A stretch of 64,000 nt of DNA from NCBI GenBank assembly GCA_019054805.1, contig JAHQIY010000007.1:6267501-6331500 (forward strand), in the 5' to 3' direction. Under the pieces are notes generated by a model. The model was not told the DNA's origin. It saw only the letters and a program-made list of their open reading frames with translations, and ran no database searches. Made by a program: the position numbers and the translations under genes. Positions 9,641 through 24,507 of the stretch are shown here, one piece after another; position 1 is the stretch's first letter, and each line of letters begins with the position of its first letter. Source of the stretch: Brachionus manjavacas. Lineage: Eukaryota; Rotifera; Eurotatoria; Ploima; Brachionidae.

Positions 9641-12600
9641 AGTTTACAACACTTAAGCTTTCATAATTCAATAATATCAATTTATTTTTAGAGATTTTGA
9701 AATAAAATTCAAATAATTTATCCTAAATATTTCAATGTTTTTAATGATATGACTCTGTACCTTTCTTCGCAAGAACTTTTACAACTGTTCTCTACTTATC
9801 TAAAGTTTTTCGATTTTCGGATCGAAGTCTTTCAACTCTTAGTAATAATTCAAAAAATCCTTTCGTATACTATATGATAGAAATAAATTAAAAGTAGAAG
9901 AAATTTTAAGGAAATCCAACTTTCATTGTTAAATAAGCTTCCTTGTATTGATGAATAATGGAATTAGATAAAAGATAAAATTAATTTGCCTTCATAATTA
10001 GTTCATTAAAAGAATTTAATAGAAAAAAATTCAGCAAATAATCACTTTTACAAGAAAGTACTTAGCTTGAACCAAAAAATGGTTGTTTCTTTTGTGTTGT
10101 ATAAAAAAAATATTAGATACAGTTTTATTTTAATAATCACAATTTTTAAATACAATTTTGAAAATTCATTGTAAATTAAAGAATTTAAAAAAAATTTTTT
10201 TTGTTGAAAATATGGTGAAATTGTGCAAAGTCGCTTTATTGAAATTGACAAAAGCAACAATTTAGTTTTAGATGGTTTATTCAGAAAACGTCATTTTTAA
10301 ATAATAAAATAACGACTAATTACCATTTATTTTTTCAATTAAAAATTATTGCCTTAATAGAATAAGGCCTAGTCCTTACTTTGAATAAAAGTCTAGCAAT
10401 AATGAGAAAAATGGAATATTATATTAAGATTGTGAGCGACATTTAATATTTTATTTATTTATTTGTTAATCTGTGACGAGCAGAGACTCATTAATATTAA
10501 AAAGAAATTCAAAATAAAGGAAAATTTAGTAAATTTTCAAAAGAATAAAATAAAAAAACTGGCTAAATAAAAATAAACGAGTGACAGCCTACACATTTTT
10601 AAATATTTGAGAGTTCAAGAAAAAAATTATTAGAGAGCAATTACACAATGAAGTTTGATATCCGAAAACTTTTTATACTTTTTCACTAATTTGACAACTA
10701 ATGGAACAGAATCACTCAGAATATAAAAAAACATGAAGGAATAAAATAAAATAAAAATTAAATAGATAAATTGTTAAAGTGATAACATACTATCTCAAAA
10801 TGCTGACTCAAAATTTAATTTACTAAAAATTAAATAATTGATTACAGTTGTGATTGTGAAGATTTTTTTTCTCAAATAATTTAAAACAATTACAAATTAA
10901 TTTCTTTTTAAATAAATCTGTAGGAATTAAAACCTTTCCAAATCATTTTTGTCTAAAAATAAGTCGAGGATTAAAAACAAATAAAAAAGTGAAACTAATA
11001 CAATTGCGCATAAAATGAAAATTACAAGAAAAAGTTATTCTAAAAATTGAACAACACATAAAATTGTCCTTTTTGTTAATTTTATGTGTTTTTATTTTTT
11101 AAAACCTTTTATTTATTCAAAATTAACTTTTAAGCGAAAACGAATAATTTTTTTTTCCAAGATACGATTTTAAAATGATGAAAAAGATCGAATGGGTCTT
11201 AATGTGTATGCTAAATTCTGAGACTGAACTCGATTATTTTCTAAATCTGTTTCAACCAATTTCGTCAGAAAGTTCAAGTTTTAACAATTGTACCATTTAT
11301 TAAGAAAATGATAAAACCAAAAAAATTCTGGAATCAAAATTGGTTTTATTTCATTCAGAAGATGAGAAAAAACCCACTGTCAAGTAGACCTTTTTGGAAA
11401 AAATTTATTAATTTAGAAAAAAAAAGGACCAAATTTAATTCCAAGTTTAATTTCAAATGATAAGAAATTAAAAAAAAATGAAGAAAAGGAAAAATCTTTT
11501 TGTGACAATAAATTTTTTTTTAAATAAAGATTTAATCATTGTTATGACGGCTTAATATTTTAAAAATTTTTATCAAGCAAAATCGAGCTAAAGCTCAACC
11601 AAATTATAAAAATTCACTTATAAACTTAAAAATAAAAAAAAAAATTTAATAAATAATCAGACAGGATAAAATTCGAAACATTGGACAAGGGACTTTTTTT
11701 ATTGTTGAAAATTCGGGAAGAAATTTTAAGGGACCAAATTTTCTTGAACTTTTGACCAAATGGCTTTCAATTTTTTTTTAAATTTTTTTGTTTGATTTTA
11801 TTTTCCCTTTTTTAAAAAAAAAAAATATTTTATAAATTAATGAATCTGGTATTGTGAAATTCGAATACAAATTGAATAAAAAAATTTCATTTTTTTTGAT
11901 GAATTAAATAATATAAAATAGATTTAAAAGTTATTCCGGAGCAAAAAGAAACTTTAATTTTTTTAAATCATAATCAAATTAAAAAAAAATTTTGATTATC
12001 TTATTCATTAGATAAAAAAATGCAAAAACTATGTTGCAGTATATTGTAAATTCATTTTATTATCTTTAACTTTAATTTATCAAAAAAGGAAGAATTTTTG
12101 TACATTTTGTATTGGAATTTCACTAGACCATGAATCTAATTCTAGTGATTAGAATTAGATTATTATAGATTATTATTAGATTATTAGATTATTTACATGA
12201 AAATATTTATTTTATCTGATATTTATATTTTTTTAGAATTTAAAAGAAACATTTAGACGTAGTTATTTATATTGAAGACATTTAGCTCTTTGAGCACAGT
12301 ACAAGTCTTACTGTAACAGTTATGGTGTTGTAACCACAAAGAGACACTTAGAAATGCAAGTGCAAACTAAATTTTGTGTAAGAAAGCATATTTAATTCTT
12401 TAACTTAATTTTACAAATCAGTATTTGCAGACCATACATTTTTTCGAGGAGAAATATTTTTTTAATAATGTTAAATATACCAAGTTGTAGCAAATTTTAT
12501 GCTCTTTCAAAATACGTTATGCTTTTTAACATTTTATGTAAAGTTTCGATTGACATTGTGCAAAAATGTGTTACAGACTCCTTCAAATTTTACATATCTC

Positions 12601-13673
12601 TACTTATTTATTTCTACTTATTTATTGCCCAGAACATGATATTATTTTGAATATAAACATACCAATCGAAAGCTCTTGAGCTTAACAACTCGAATTAAAA
12701 AAAGCATGTTAAAAGTCAAAATCAGGAGTGTAATAGAGTTAAAAGTTTCAAGTTTTTTTTCAAAAATTTTATTCAAATTATAAAATGATTAATTATAAAT
12801 TTCAAAAACAAATTAATTTTTAAAAGCCTTTTTTTTTATGCACATCAATTTTTCTTTTATAATTGTTGTCTATTTTAAACTTGTTTAGACGTTTGTCTAA
12901 CGATAATTATTAAATTGCTTAATTAATTCTAACCTTTTTGACTCTGGTTGTTGAAACCAGTAGTTTGGCGAGCACTCGAATTTTCTTATCTTAATACTAA
13001 GAACTGTTTATAAACACTACTTTGTGGAATTTAAAGACTTTTTCCCCTTCAATTTGATAAATCAGACTCGGCATAGAAATATAATTTACTTTTGAATATT
13101 TATAATCAAAAATATTTATAAACTTCCTAAAAAAATTAAAAAAAAAGTCGGTTCGAATCCTCATCAAATATATTAAAGGACTATAATTTTTCGCTATTTT
13201 TTATTACTTAAGTGCTATACATTAATGTTATCAAAGATTTATTAAACGCACACATAAATAAACAAAATGTTGTTTCATTTGATTTTTTTTGTTAATAATC
13301 CATGAAATTAAATTAGCATTTAATCAATTAAGTGAACACGTTCAGCATTTTTTACTGGCTTTTAATAAATTAATTTTAAAAATATTAAAATAAACGAATG
13401 AATCTGAAAATGATTACAATTTAGTTCAATATGATTCCGATGAATCGGTAGAAGAAAATAAAGAAACTGAAAAACCAAAAATAGCCAAAAATTTTGAAAA
13501 TTGGCTTTATAAATGTACCTTTAAAACAAATAACACTAAAACTTTGTCTTATTTATTATATTTAATTTTTTTTTTAACTTTTTTTTTACATAGCCTTTAA
13601 TGCGTTCTTTGAAATAAATAAATAAATAAAAAATAAAACAAAATAAAGATGAAAATTACATTTTTAGAGAGAT

Positions 13674-13988
13674 TAGAAAAAATCCTACATCTAGATATCA
13701 AAAAACTCGCCACTGATTTTAATTCTAAGACTCTAGGGTTAGAATAAGTAAGTATACTGTAATGAGACAACTCCAAAAAAACGCTAAGATTCTCATACGA
13801 CGGTCAGAAAACGACTTCTAAACGTAAAAAAAAGACAAAAAAAGCTAAACATGGTACAAATATAGAGTCAATTGGACGGCTAAGGATTGATCCAGAGCTA
13901 TTTTTAGTAACGAGTCTAATTTTGAGGTCTTTAGTCGTAATTCAATAGTAATAGTAAAAAGGTTTAAAAATGAGAACTTTCATCCGAT
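13674..13988 (+). pseudogene. Tc1 transposase remnant (unit copy 2)
   Basis: Same remnant as in copy 1, with the same stop codons and the same SNES change. Confidence 0.6.
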
Positions 13989-15987
13989 TGTAACACCCCT
14001 CCAGCAGACCCCGGTCTTATGGGGGCCTTGCTGGATCTCCATATATATATTTTGTTTTACAAAGTGGTTTTTAGAATAAAGAAGTTAGAGAAGAAACAAA
14101 CTTTTATTTTTCTTTCCCTCTCTCTCTTTTTAATTATTTAGTAGCGCACGCTATTAAATTGGTGGCAGCGGTTTAGCTTACAAGAAAAAATTTTTTGAAC
14201 ACAATGCTGAATGAACACGTGTTTTTGTTCGTACAGTTGGGTTTTAGCATAGCTGTGCTGTCTTTAACTATGATTGTTGTAGCTAGTTCTTTTAAAATTG
14301 TTACAACCCTCTGAACTGGTCAGTGTAAAGTTTTAAATTCTGGTCTTCAATTCGCCAAAACAAATGAGATGTTCAACGGGACTCCGGAAAAAGTTCGCCG
14401 AGATTATTTGGAAAAGTCAGCGATCAAAACCGAACCGACAAACAAATGGCGAAATGTTAATCAAAAAGGTTTCAGTGGGAATAGTCGGGGACGTTCTTTT
14501 CCTATTACAGGCCGAAATTTGAACTGCAGTTCTAAGCTGGAACAGCACGAAGGAAAATCTTTATTAGAGCTTATCAAAACACAAAATGTTTCATTTAATT
14601 ACAAAAATGTTCGGAATAAATGGCACCAAACGAATCCGTTCATTAATTCTTGGCAAGATTCATCGGTTAGCACACCATCAGAGGAGAATGTGGCGATTTC
14701 TAAAAATAAAGGTTCCGGAGTATTTAAAACTTTCAACGAAAAATGTAAGGTAAAAATAACCAAGAGTTTCGATATAAATTTTCATGGAAAAACCAAATCG
14801 ACAAGCCAGCTGCGAGATTATGTATGTTCTGCGGAAAATATGGTCATTTTGGATCGGACTGTTGCTTGAGAAAACAAATGAATGTTGTCATTCCAGAAAA
14901 ACGAAAACAATTTGTTACATCGACCCTGCAGATAAGCAGGAAATTGTGTCTGTACTGTGGAAAGTCAGGACATTTGGTAGCAGACTGTTATTCCAGAAAA
15001 AATCAGATGAGAATGATAGCGTTAAAAAAAGAGAATAAACGGAGCAGAAATTATCGAATTAACCAGTCACGAATGAAAACAAGAAACAGTTGGTTCACGA
15101 TATTAAATTAAAAAGTTGTTTTGAACCCCACGAAAATACCTGTTATCCCACATTGGTCGATGAATCGATGGCAACTCAGGAAAAAGAGAAAACTGAACTG
15201 GTATCAAATGCAGCAAGTCTCGTTAAGGAGACGCATCTTGAGCCAAACAGTACTGTTGAATGTGATCAGGAAAGTTACTGGGTTGTTCCAAATTCAGAAA
15301 TTGTTCCTGAATGGCTGGAGGAGAGAAAAGCTGTTAAACAAGTAGAAAGAACCCGTGAAGAGCAAAAATCATTGGTGCGCCCCAAAAGACTCGTAAACCT
15401 CCTGATCGGTTGCAAACTGCCGAGAAGTACAGCCGATTTAAGCAAATCCCAACAGCGACAGAACCAGCAGAAAAGAGCAGACTCAGATTATCGCTCATAG
15501 CTACGTAACAAACCAAAGCGTTTGTGTGTTTTCTTCCCGTCTCAGTATCCAGCCTCAATTCACAACTGGCCGTATTGGTTGGCGTGGACGAAACGCCGCA
15601 GATAGGATCTATAGCCACGAGCAAACCAGTGTCGCACACTCCGCAAATCGTGATTCATTTGCCTATGGATGAGCCATTAAGTGATATGCTCGGTCACGTT
15701 CAAGGTTTGTTAGGAACCGGCAAAACTACAGCAAGATCATACACTTTTTTTGTTAATTATTTTGTGTATTTTATTTCCCCGAACGTCGGGAGCCGTTCTT
15801 CCACGGCGAAGGAGTAATGTAACACCTCCTTCAGCAGACCCCGGTCATCCTGGGCCTTGTTTGATCTCCATATTTATATTTTGTTTTACAAAGTGGTTTT
15901 TAGAATAACCAAGTTAGAGAAGAAACAAACTTTTATTTTTCTCTCCTTCTCTCTCTTTTTAATTATTTAAAAGCGCACGCTATTAAA
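13989..15987 (+). mobile_element. Compact LTR retrotransposon (unit copy 2)
   Basis: LTRs at 13989-14158 and 15818-15987, flanked by CGAT. The gag-like frame is at 14369-14869, the zinc-knuckle frame at 14824-15111 (longer than in copy 1), and the downstream frame at 15090-15500. The downstream frame is shifted before the RKPPDRL motif. Confidence 0.85.
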
Positions 15988-16312
15988 CGATCTTTCATTT
16001 GTGTCTTTCCTGAAGAGACAACACGATCTCGCACCGGAGATGTGTTTTTCGGATTAAGACCAATTTGGCACGTTGCATCACGTTATGTCGTTTTTGCTCT
16101 TGTTGACTTTGTTTAGTTGTATTAAGACACCACGTTGTAATCTTGTCTCCAGAGATGTGAGACCCATTCGCTCTGCTTTCGGTTTCCATGTTTTTCAAAG
16201 CAGATGGGACTATCTTTACTTTTTCCAAAGGTTCCATATCTCTTCTGAAAAATGGGTTCCAAGCGGACACTGCAAACACGAGCTGCGGACTAATGTGAGT
16301 GCGATAGAGTGA
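15988..16312 (-). pseudogene. CR1/L2-like LINE fragment (unit copy 2)
   Basis: Matches the fragment next to the LTR element of copy 1; the minus-strand open stretch is 15995-16279. Confidence 0.6.
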
Positions 16313-16629
16313 GGCTCCACCTGTCTAAACACGAGGAGAGAGGTTCGGAGGCCTAAAAAAGAGAGAGAATGTGATTAAATAAATAAGAAAAATATTTAAC
16401 TAAATTAAATTATTACTATTATTATTATTTATTTCAAAAACTACGCCAGATTTGGCGATGTAATTTAGATTTAAATTTATATTACATAAACCACTGAAAA
16501 AAAATTTTTTTCTGTTTTTTTTTTAACTTATCTGTCTTTTTTCTGATTTTTGATTTTTATTGTTTTTTTTTTCTTATATTTTATTATGAGGATTAATTTG
16601 GTTTTGATAATAATGGTTAAAATTAGCTA

Positions 16630-17490
16630 AATTATAAGGTATTAACAATATGTGCAGCTTATCCAAGGCTTCTAAAGAATAGCTATTGGAGTTGGACTAG
16701 AAATTCCTTTTCAAAATAAGCCTTCGCTTATTTGAGAAGCTATGTTGTAAAATTGTACAAAATATCTATTATTAGAGTGTTTACTCTAATTGCTCTAGTT
16801 AGATAGTTGTTGGCAAGTTTTTTGGATCTGATAAACATGTTTTGTAAAAAAAGGGATTGAGTCATCCTGATGGCTAGGAATTTAGGGTTTTGTTCATAAG
16901 GAATCGGCTCATATCCGAATTTGAGCGAAACTTCTTTAAGAAAGCTAAGCTTTTTGTTTCCTAAATTAAATATAAAGTTTGATTTGCTGACATTTAATTT
17001 AAGTCTCCACATTGAGAGCCAGGGATGCAGTTCATTCAGAAATGTTTGAATTGAATCAAAGAGATATTGCCTGAAATGTACCAGACGGAGAGGTCATCGG
17101 CGAGCAAAGCCATCTAAGTTGATTATTCTGCAGCGCAAGTAACATGATTAAAAAAGATGTTAAATAGTGTAGGTCTTAGAACGCTACCCCTGTGTGAATT
17201 TCCGTGTATGACTCATTAACTCTCACTCTGAATTCCCAACAAGAAAGGCAGTTTTCTATCCATTTTACTAAATATTTTGGAAATTGTTAATTTTTGAGTT
17301 TTTAGATTAGATCTTTATGCCATCCTTTATCAAAAGTATTTTCTGTGTCAATGAAAATCGCACCAGTATTCTTGTTTAATTTTAAGTCGGATTTGATTGC
17401 TTGTATCAGTTTTAAGATTTGGTCATTAGTCTTGTGAAATTTTCTAGAGCCACTCTGAAATGTTGAAGTTGTGATCAAAATCAATGTTGC
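16630..17490 (-). pseudogene. Jockey-like LINE RT remnant (unit copy 2)
   Basis: Same broken RT blocks as in copy 1: fingers and FID at 17484-17302, thumb blocks at 17012-16740. Confidence 0.75.
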
Positions 17491-20400
17491 AGTTTACAAC
17501 ACTTAAGCTTTCATAATTCAATAATATCAATTTATTTTTAGAGATTTTGAAATAAAATTCAAATAATTTATCCTAAATATTTCAATGTTTTTAATGATAT
17601 GACTCTGTACCTTTCTTCGCAAGAACTTTTACAACTGTTCTCTACTTATCTAAAGTTTTTCGATTTTCGGATCGAAGTCTTTCAACTCTTAGTAATAATT
17701 CAAAAAATCCTTTCGTATACTATATGATAGAAATAAATTAAAAGTAGAAGAAATTTTAAGGAAATCCAACTTTCATTGTTAAATAAGCTTCCTTGTATTG
17801 ATGAATAATGGAATTAGATAAAAGATAAAATTAATTTGCCTTCATAATTAGTTCATTAAAAGAATTTAATAGAAAAAAATTCAGCAAATAATCACTTTTA
17901 CAAGAAAGTACTTAGCTTGAACCAAAAAATGGTTGTTTCTTTTGTGTTGTATAAAAAAAATATTAGATACAGTTTTATTTTAATAATCACAATTTTTAAA
18001 TACAATTTTGAAAATTCATTGTAAATTAAAGAATTTAAAAAAAATTTTTTTGTTGAAAATATGGTGAAATTGTGCAAAGTCGCTTTATTGAAATTGACAA
18101 AAGCAACAATTTAGTTTTAGATGGTTTATTCAGAAAACGTCATTTTTAAATAATAAAATAACGACTAATTACCATTTATTTTTTCAATTAAAAATTATTG
18201 CCTTAATAGAATAAGGCCTAGTCCTTACTTTGAATAAAAGTCTAGCAATAATGAGAAAAATGGAATATTATATTAAGATTGTGAGCGACATTTAATATTT
18301 TATTTATTTATTTGTTAATCTGTGACGAGCAGAGACTCATTAATATTAAAAAGAAATTCAAAAAATAAAGGAAAATTTAGTAAATTTTCAAAAGAATAAA
18401 ATAAAAAAACTGGCTAAATAAAAATAAACGAGTGACAGCCTACACATTTTTAAATATTTGAGAGTTCAAGAAAAAAAAATTATTAGAGAGCAATTACACA
18501 ATGAAGTTTGATATCCGAAAACTTTTTTATACTTTTTCACTAATTTGACAACTAATGGAACAGAATCACTCAGAATATAAAAAAAAAACATGAAGGAATA
18601 AAATAAAATAAAAATTAAATAGATAAATTGTTAAAGTGATAACATACTATCTCAAAATGCTGACTCAAAATTTAATTTACTAAAAATTAAATAATTGATT
18701 ACAGTTGTGATTGTGAAGATTTTTTTTCTCAAATAATTTAAAACAATTACAAATTAATTTCTTTTTAAATAAATCTGTAGGAATTAAAACCTTTCCAAAT
18801 CATTTTTGTCTAAAAATAAGTCGAGGATTAAAAACAAATAAAAAAGTGAAACTAATACAATTGCGCATAAAATGAAAATTACAAGAAAAAGTTATTCTAA
18901 AAATTGAACAACACATAAAATTGTCCTTTTTGTTAATTTTATGTGTTTTTATTTTTTAAAACCTTTTATTTATTCAAAATTAACTTTTAAGCGAAAACGA
19001 ATAATTTTTTTTTCCAAGATACGATTTTAAAATGATGAAAAAGATCGAATGGGTCTTAATGTGTATGCTAAATTCTGAGACTGAACTCGATTATTTTCTA
19101 AATCTGTTTCAACCAATTTCGTCAGAAAGTTCAAGTTTTAACAATTGTACCATTTATTAAGAAAATGATAAAACCAAAAAAATTCTGGAATCAAAATTGG
19201 TTTTATTTCATTCAGAAGATGAGAAAAAACCCACTGTCAAGTAGACCTTTTTGGAAAAAATTTATTAATTTAGAAAAAAAAAGGACCAAATTTAATTCCA
19301 AGTTTAATTTCAAATGATAAGAAATTAAAAAAAAATGAAGAAAAGGAAAAATCTTTTTGTGACAATAAATTTTTTTTTAAATAAAGATTTAATCATTGTT
19401 ATGACGGCTTAATATTTTAAAAATTTTTATCAAGCAAAATCGAGCTAAAGCTCAACCAAATTATAAAAATTCACTTATAAACTTAAAAATAAAAAAAAAT
19501 TTAATAAATAATCAGACAGGATAAAATTCGAAACATTGGACAAGGGACTTTTTTATTGTTGAAAATTCGGGAAGAAATTTTAAGGGACCAAATTTTCTTG
19601 AACTTTTGACCAAATGGCTTTCAATTTTTTTTTAAATTTTTTTGTTTGATTTTATTTTCCCTTTTTTAAAAAAAAAAAATATTTTATAAATTAATGAATC
19701 TGGTATTGTGAAATTCGAATACAAATTGAATAAAAAAATTTCATTTTAAATAATTTCATTTTTTTTCATTTGATGAATTAAATAATATAAAATAGATTTA
19801 AAAGTTATTCCGGAGCAAAAAGAAACTTTAATTTTTTTAAATCATAATCAAATTAAAAAAAAATTTTGATTATCTTATTCATTAGATAAAAAAATGCAAA
19901 AACTATGTTGCAGTATATTGTAAATTCATTTTATTATCTTTAACTTTAATTTATCAAAAAAGGAAGAATTTTTGTACATTTTGTATTGGAATTTCACTAG
20001 ACCATGAATCTAATTCTAGTGATTAGAATTAGATTATTATAGATTATTATTAGATTATTAGATTATTTACATGAAAATATTTATTTTATCTGATATTTAT
20101 ATTTTTTAGAATTTAAAAGAAACATTTAGACGTAGTTATTTATATTGAAGACATTTAGCTCTTTGAGCACAGTACAAGTCTTACTGTAACAGTTATGGTG
20201 TTGTAACCACAAAGAGACACTTAGAAATGCAAGTGCAAACTAAATTTTGTGTAAGAAAGCATATTTAATTCTTTAACTTAATTTTACAAATCAGTATTTG
20301 CAGACCATACATTTTTTCGAGGAGAAATATTTTTTTAATAATGTTAAATATACCAAGTTGTAGCAAATTTTATGCTCTTTCAAAATACGTTATGCTTTTT

Positions 20401-21537
20401 AACATTTTATGTAAAGTTTCGATTGACATTGTGCAAAAATGTGTTACAGACTCCTTCAAATTTTACATATCTCTACTTATTTATTTCTACTTATTTATTG
20501 CCCAGAACATGATATTATTTTGAATATAAACATACCAATCGAAAGCTCTTGAGCTTAACAACTCGAATTAAAAAAAGCATGTTAAAAGTCAAAATCAGGA
20601 GTGTAATAGAGTTAAAAGTTTCAAGTTTTTTTCAAAAATTTTATTCAAATTATAAAATGATTAATTATAAATTTCAAAAACAAATTAATTTTTAAAAGCC
20701 TTTTTTTTTATGCACATCAATTTTTCTTTTATAATTGTTGTCTATTTTAAACTTGTTTAGACGTTTGTCTAACGATAATTATTAAATTGCTTAATTAATT
20801 CTAACCTTTTTGACTCTGGTTGTTGAAACCAGTAGTTTGGCGAGCACTCGAATTTTCTTATCTTAATACTAAGAACTGTTTATAAACACTACTTTGTGGA
20901 ATTTAAAGACTTTTCCCCCCTTCAATTTGATAAATCAGACTCGGCATAGAAATATAATTTACTTTTGAATATTTATAATCAAAAATATTTATAAACTTCC
21001 TAAAAAAATTAAAAAAAAAAGTCGGTTCGAATCCTCATCAAATATATTAAAGGACTATAATTTTTCGCTATTTTTTATTACTTAAGTGCTATACATTAAT
21101 GTTATCAAAGATTTATTAAACGCACACATAAATAAACAAAATGTTGTTTCATTTGATTTTTTTTGTTAATAATCCATGAAATTAAATTAGCATTTAATCA
21201 ATTAAGTGAACACGTTCAGCATTTTTTACTGGCTTTTAATAAATTAATTTTAAAAATATTAAAATAAACGAATGAATCTGAAAATGATTACAATTTAGTT
21301 CAATATGATTCCGATGAATCGGTAGAAGAAAATAAAGAAACTGAAAAACCAAAAATAGCCAAAAATTTTGAAAATTGGCTTTATAAATGTACCTTTAAAA
21401 CAAATAACACTAAAACTTTGTCTTATTTATTATATTTAATTTTTTTTTAACTTTTTTTTACATAGCCTTTAATGCGTTCTTTGAAATAAATAAATAAATA
21501 AAAAATAAAACAAAATAAAGATGAAAATTACATTTTT

Positions 21538-21858
21538 AGAGAGATTAGAAAAAAATCCTACATCTAGATATCAAAAAACTCGCCACTGATTTTAATTCTA
21601 AGACTCTAGGGTTAGAATAAGTAAGTATACTGTAATGAGACAACTCCAAAAAAACGCTAAGATTCTCATACGACGGTCAGAAAACGACTTCTAAACGTAA
21701 AAAAGACAAACAAGCTAAACATGGTACAAATATAGAGTCAATTGGACGGCTAAGGATTGATCCAGAGCTATTTTTAGTAACGAGTCTAATTTTGAGGTCT
21801 TTAGTCGTAATTCAATAGTAATAGTAAAAAGGTTTAAAAATGAGAACTTTCATCCGAT
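21538..21858 (+). pseudogene. Tc1 transposase remnant (unit copy 3)
   Basis: Same remnant; slightly different A-run lengths around 21700-21715. Confidence 0.6.
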
Positions 21859-23862
21859 TGTAACACCCCCTCCAGCAGACCCCGGTCTTATGGGGGCCTT
21901 GCTGGATCTCCATATATATATTTTGTTTTACAAAGTGGTTTTTAGAATAAAGAAGTTAGAGAAGAAACAAACTTTTATTTTTCTTTCCCTCTCTCTCTTT
22001 TTAATTATTTAGTAGCGCACGCTATTAAATTGGTGGCAGCGGTTTAGCTTACAAGAAAAAATTTTTTGAACACAATGCTGAATGAACACGTGTTTTTGTT
22101 CGTACAGTTGGGTTTTAGCATAGCTGTGCTGTCTTTAACTATGATTGTTGTAGCTAGTTCTTTTAAAATTGTTACAACCCTCTGAACTGGTCAGTGTAAA
22201 GTTTTAAATTCTGGTCTTCAATTCGCCAAAACAAATGAGATGTTCAACGGGACTCCGGAAAAAGTTCGCCGAGATTATTTGGAAAAGTCAGCGATCAAAA
22301 CCGAACCGACAAACAAATGGCGAAATGTTAATCAAAAAGGTTTCAGTGGGAATAGTCGGGGACGTTCTTTTCCTATTACAGGCCGAAATTTGAACTGCAG
22401 TTCTAAGCTGGAACAGCACGAAGGAAAATCTTTATTAGAGCTTATCAAAACACAAAATGTTTCATTTAATTACAAAAATGTTCGGAATAAATGGCACCAA
22501 ACGAATCCGTTCATTAATTCTTGGCAAGATTCATCGGTTAGCACACCATCAGAGGAGAATGTGGCGATTTCTAAAAATAAAGGTTCCGGAGTATTTAAAA
22601 CTTTCAACGAAAAATGTAAGGTAAAAATAACCAAGAGTTTCGATATAAATTTTCATGGAAAAACCAAATCGACAAGCCAGCTGCGAGATTATGTATGTTC
22701 TGCGGAAAATATGGTCATTTTGGATCGGACTGTTGCTTGAGAAAACAAATGAATGTTGTCATTCCAGAAAAACGAAAACAATTTGTTACATCGACCCTGC
22801 AGATAAGCAGGAAATTGTGTCTGTACTGTGGAAAGTCAGGACATTTGGTAGCAGACTGTTATTCCAGAAAAAATCAGATGAGAATGATAGCGTTAAAAAA
22901 AAGAGAATAAACGGAGCAGAAATTATCGAATTAACCAGTCACGAATGAAAACAAGAAACAGTTGGTTCACGATATTAAATTAAAAAGTTGTTTTGAACCC
23001 CACGAAAATACCTGTTATCCCACATTGGTCGATGAATCGATGGCAACTCAGGAAAAAGAGAAAACTGAACTGGTATCAAATGCAGCAAGTCTCGTTAAGG
23101 AGACGCATCTTGAGCCAAACAGTACTGTTGAATGTGATCAGGAAAGTTACTGGGTTGTTCCAAATTCAGAAATTGTTCCTGAATGGCTGGAGGAGAGAAA
23201 AGCTGTTAAACAAGTAGAAAGAACCCGTGAAGAGCAAAAATCATTGGTGCGCCCCAAAAGACTCGTAAACCTCCTGATCGGTTGCAAACTGCCGAGAAGT
23301 ACAGCCGATTTAAGCAAATCCCAACAGCGACAGAACCAGCAGAAAAGAGCAGACTCAGATTATCGCTCATAGCTACGTAACAAACCAAAGCGTTTGTGTG
23401 TTTTCTTCCCGTCTCAGTATCCAGCCTCAATTCACAACTGGCCGTATTGGTTGGCGTGGACGAAACGCCGCAGATAGGATCTATAGCCACGAGCAAACCA
23501 GTGTCGCACACTCCGCAAATCGTGATTCATTTGCCTATGGATGAGCCATTAAGTGATATGCTCGGTCACGTTCAAGGTTTGTTAGGAACCGGCAAAACTA
23601 CAGCAAGATCATACACTTTTTTTTTTGTTAATTATTTTGTGTATTTTATTTCCCCGAACGTCGGGAGCCGTTCTTCCACGGCGAAGGAGTAATGTAACAC
23701 CTCCTTCAGCAGACCCCGGTCATCCTGGGCCTTGTTTGATCTCCATATTTATATTTTGTTTTACAAAGTGGTTTTTAGAATAACCAAGTTAGAGAAGAAA
23801 CAAACTTTTATTTTTCTCTCCTTCTCTCTCTTTTTAATTATTTAAAAGCGCACGCTATTAAA
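21859..23862 (+). mobile_element. Compact LTR retrotransposon (unit copy 3)
   Basis: LTRs at 21859-22029 (one extra C in the first C-run) and 23693-23862, with CGAT on both sides. The gag-like frame is at 22240-22740 and the zinc-knuckle frame at 22695-22910. The knuckle frame is cut earlier than in copy 2 by one extra A near 22900. Confidence 0.85.
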
Positions 23863-24187
23863 CGATCTTTCATTTGTGTCTTTCCTGAAGAGACAACACG
23901 ATCTCGCACCGGAGATGTGTTTTTCGGATTAAGACCAATTTGGCACGTTGCATCACGTTATGTCGTTTTTGCTCTTGTTGACTTTGTTTAGTTGTATTAA
24001 GACACCACGTTGTAATCTTGTCTCCAGAGATGTGAGACCCATTCGCTCTGCTTTCGGTTTCCATGTTTTTCAAAGCAGATGGGACTATCTTTACTTTTTC
24101 CAAAGGTTCCATATCTCTTCTGAAAAATGGGTTCCAAGCGGACACTGCAAACACGAGCTGCGGACTAATGTGAGTGCGATAGAGTGA
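23863..24187 (-). pseudogene. CR1/L2-like LINE fragment (unit copy 3)
   Basis: Minus-strand open stretch 23870-24154, same motifs as copy 1. Confidence 0.6.
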
Positions 24188-24507
24188 GGCTCCACCTGTC
24201 TAAACACGAGGAGAGAGGTTCGGAGGCCTAAAAAAGAGAGAGAATGTGATTAAATAAATAAGAAAAAAATATTTAACTAAATTAAATTATTACTATTATT
24301 ATTATTTATTTCAAAAACTACGCCAGATTTGGCGATGTAATTTAGATTTAAATTTATATTACATAAACCACTGAAAAAAAAATTTTTTTTCTGTTTTTTT
24401 TTAACTTATCTGTCTTTTTTCTGATTTTTGATTTTTATTGTTTTTTTTTTCTTATATTTTATTATGAGGATTAATTTGGTTTTGATAATAATGGTTAAAA
24501 TTAGCTA

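Larger units (their letters stand above)
3640..11501 (+). repeat. 7.86-kb tandem unit, copy 1
   Basis: First of three head-to-tail copies. The joint sequence gtgacaataaatttt starts each copy, and aaaggaaaaatctt ends each copy. Upstream of copy 1 the sequence (ccccatttcatt) is not repeated. From left to right the unit holds AT-rich non-coding DNA, a coding-like scrap at 5546-5740, a Tc1 remnant, a complete compact LTR retrotransposon, a CR1-like LINE fragment (-), an (att)n run near 8563, a jockey-like LINE fragment (-), and about 1.9 kb of AT-rich non-coding DNA with a 12-bp-arm hairpin at 11054-11089. The copies differ almost only by lengths of homopolymer runs and a few short insertions or deletions. 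Confidence 0.95.
11502..19358 (+). repeat. 7.86-kb tandem unit, copy 2
   Basis: Middle copy, directly joined to copies 1 and 3. It differs from copy 1 by a short deletion near 11880 (the taaataatttcat stretch), by homopolymer lengths, and by the A-run changes noted for the gag and downstream frames. Confidence 0.95.
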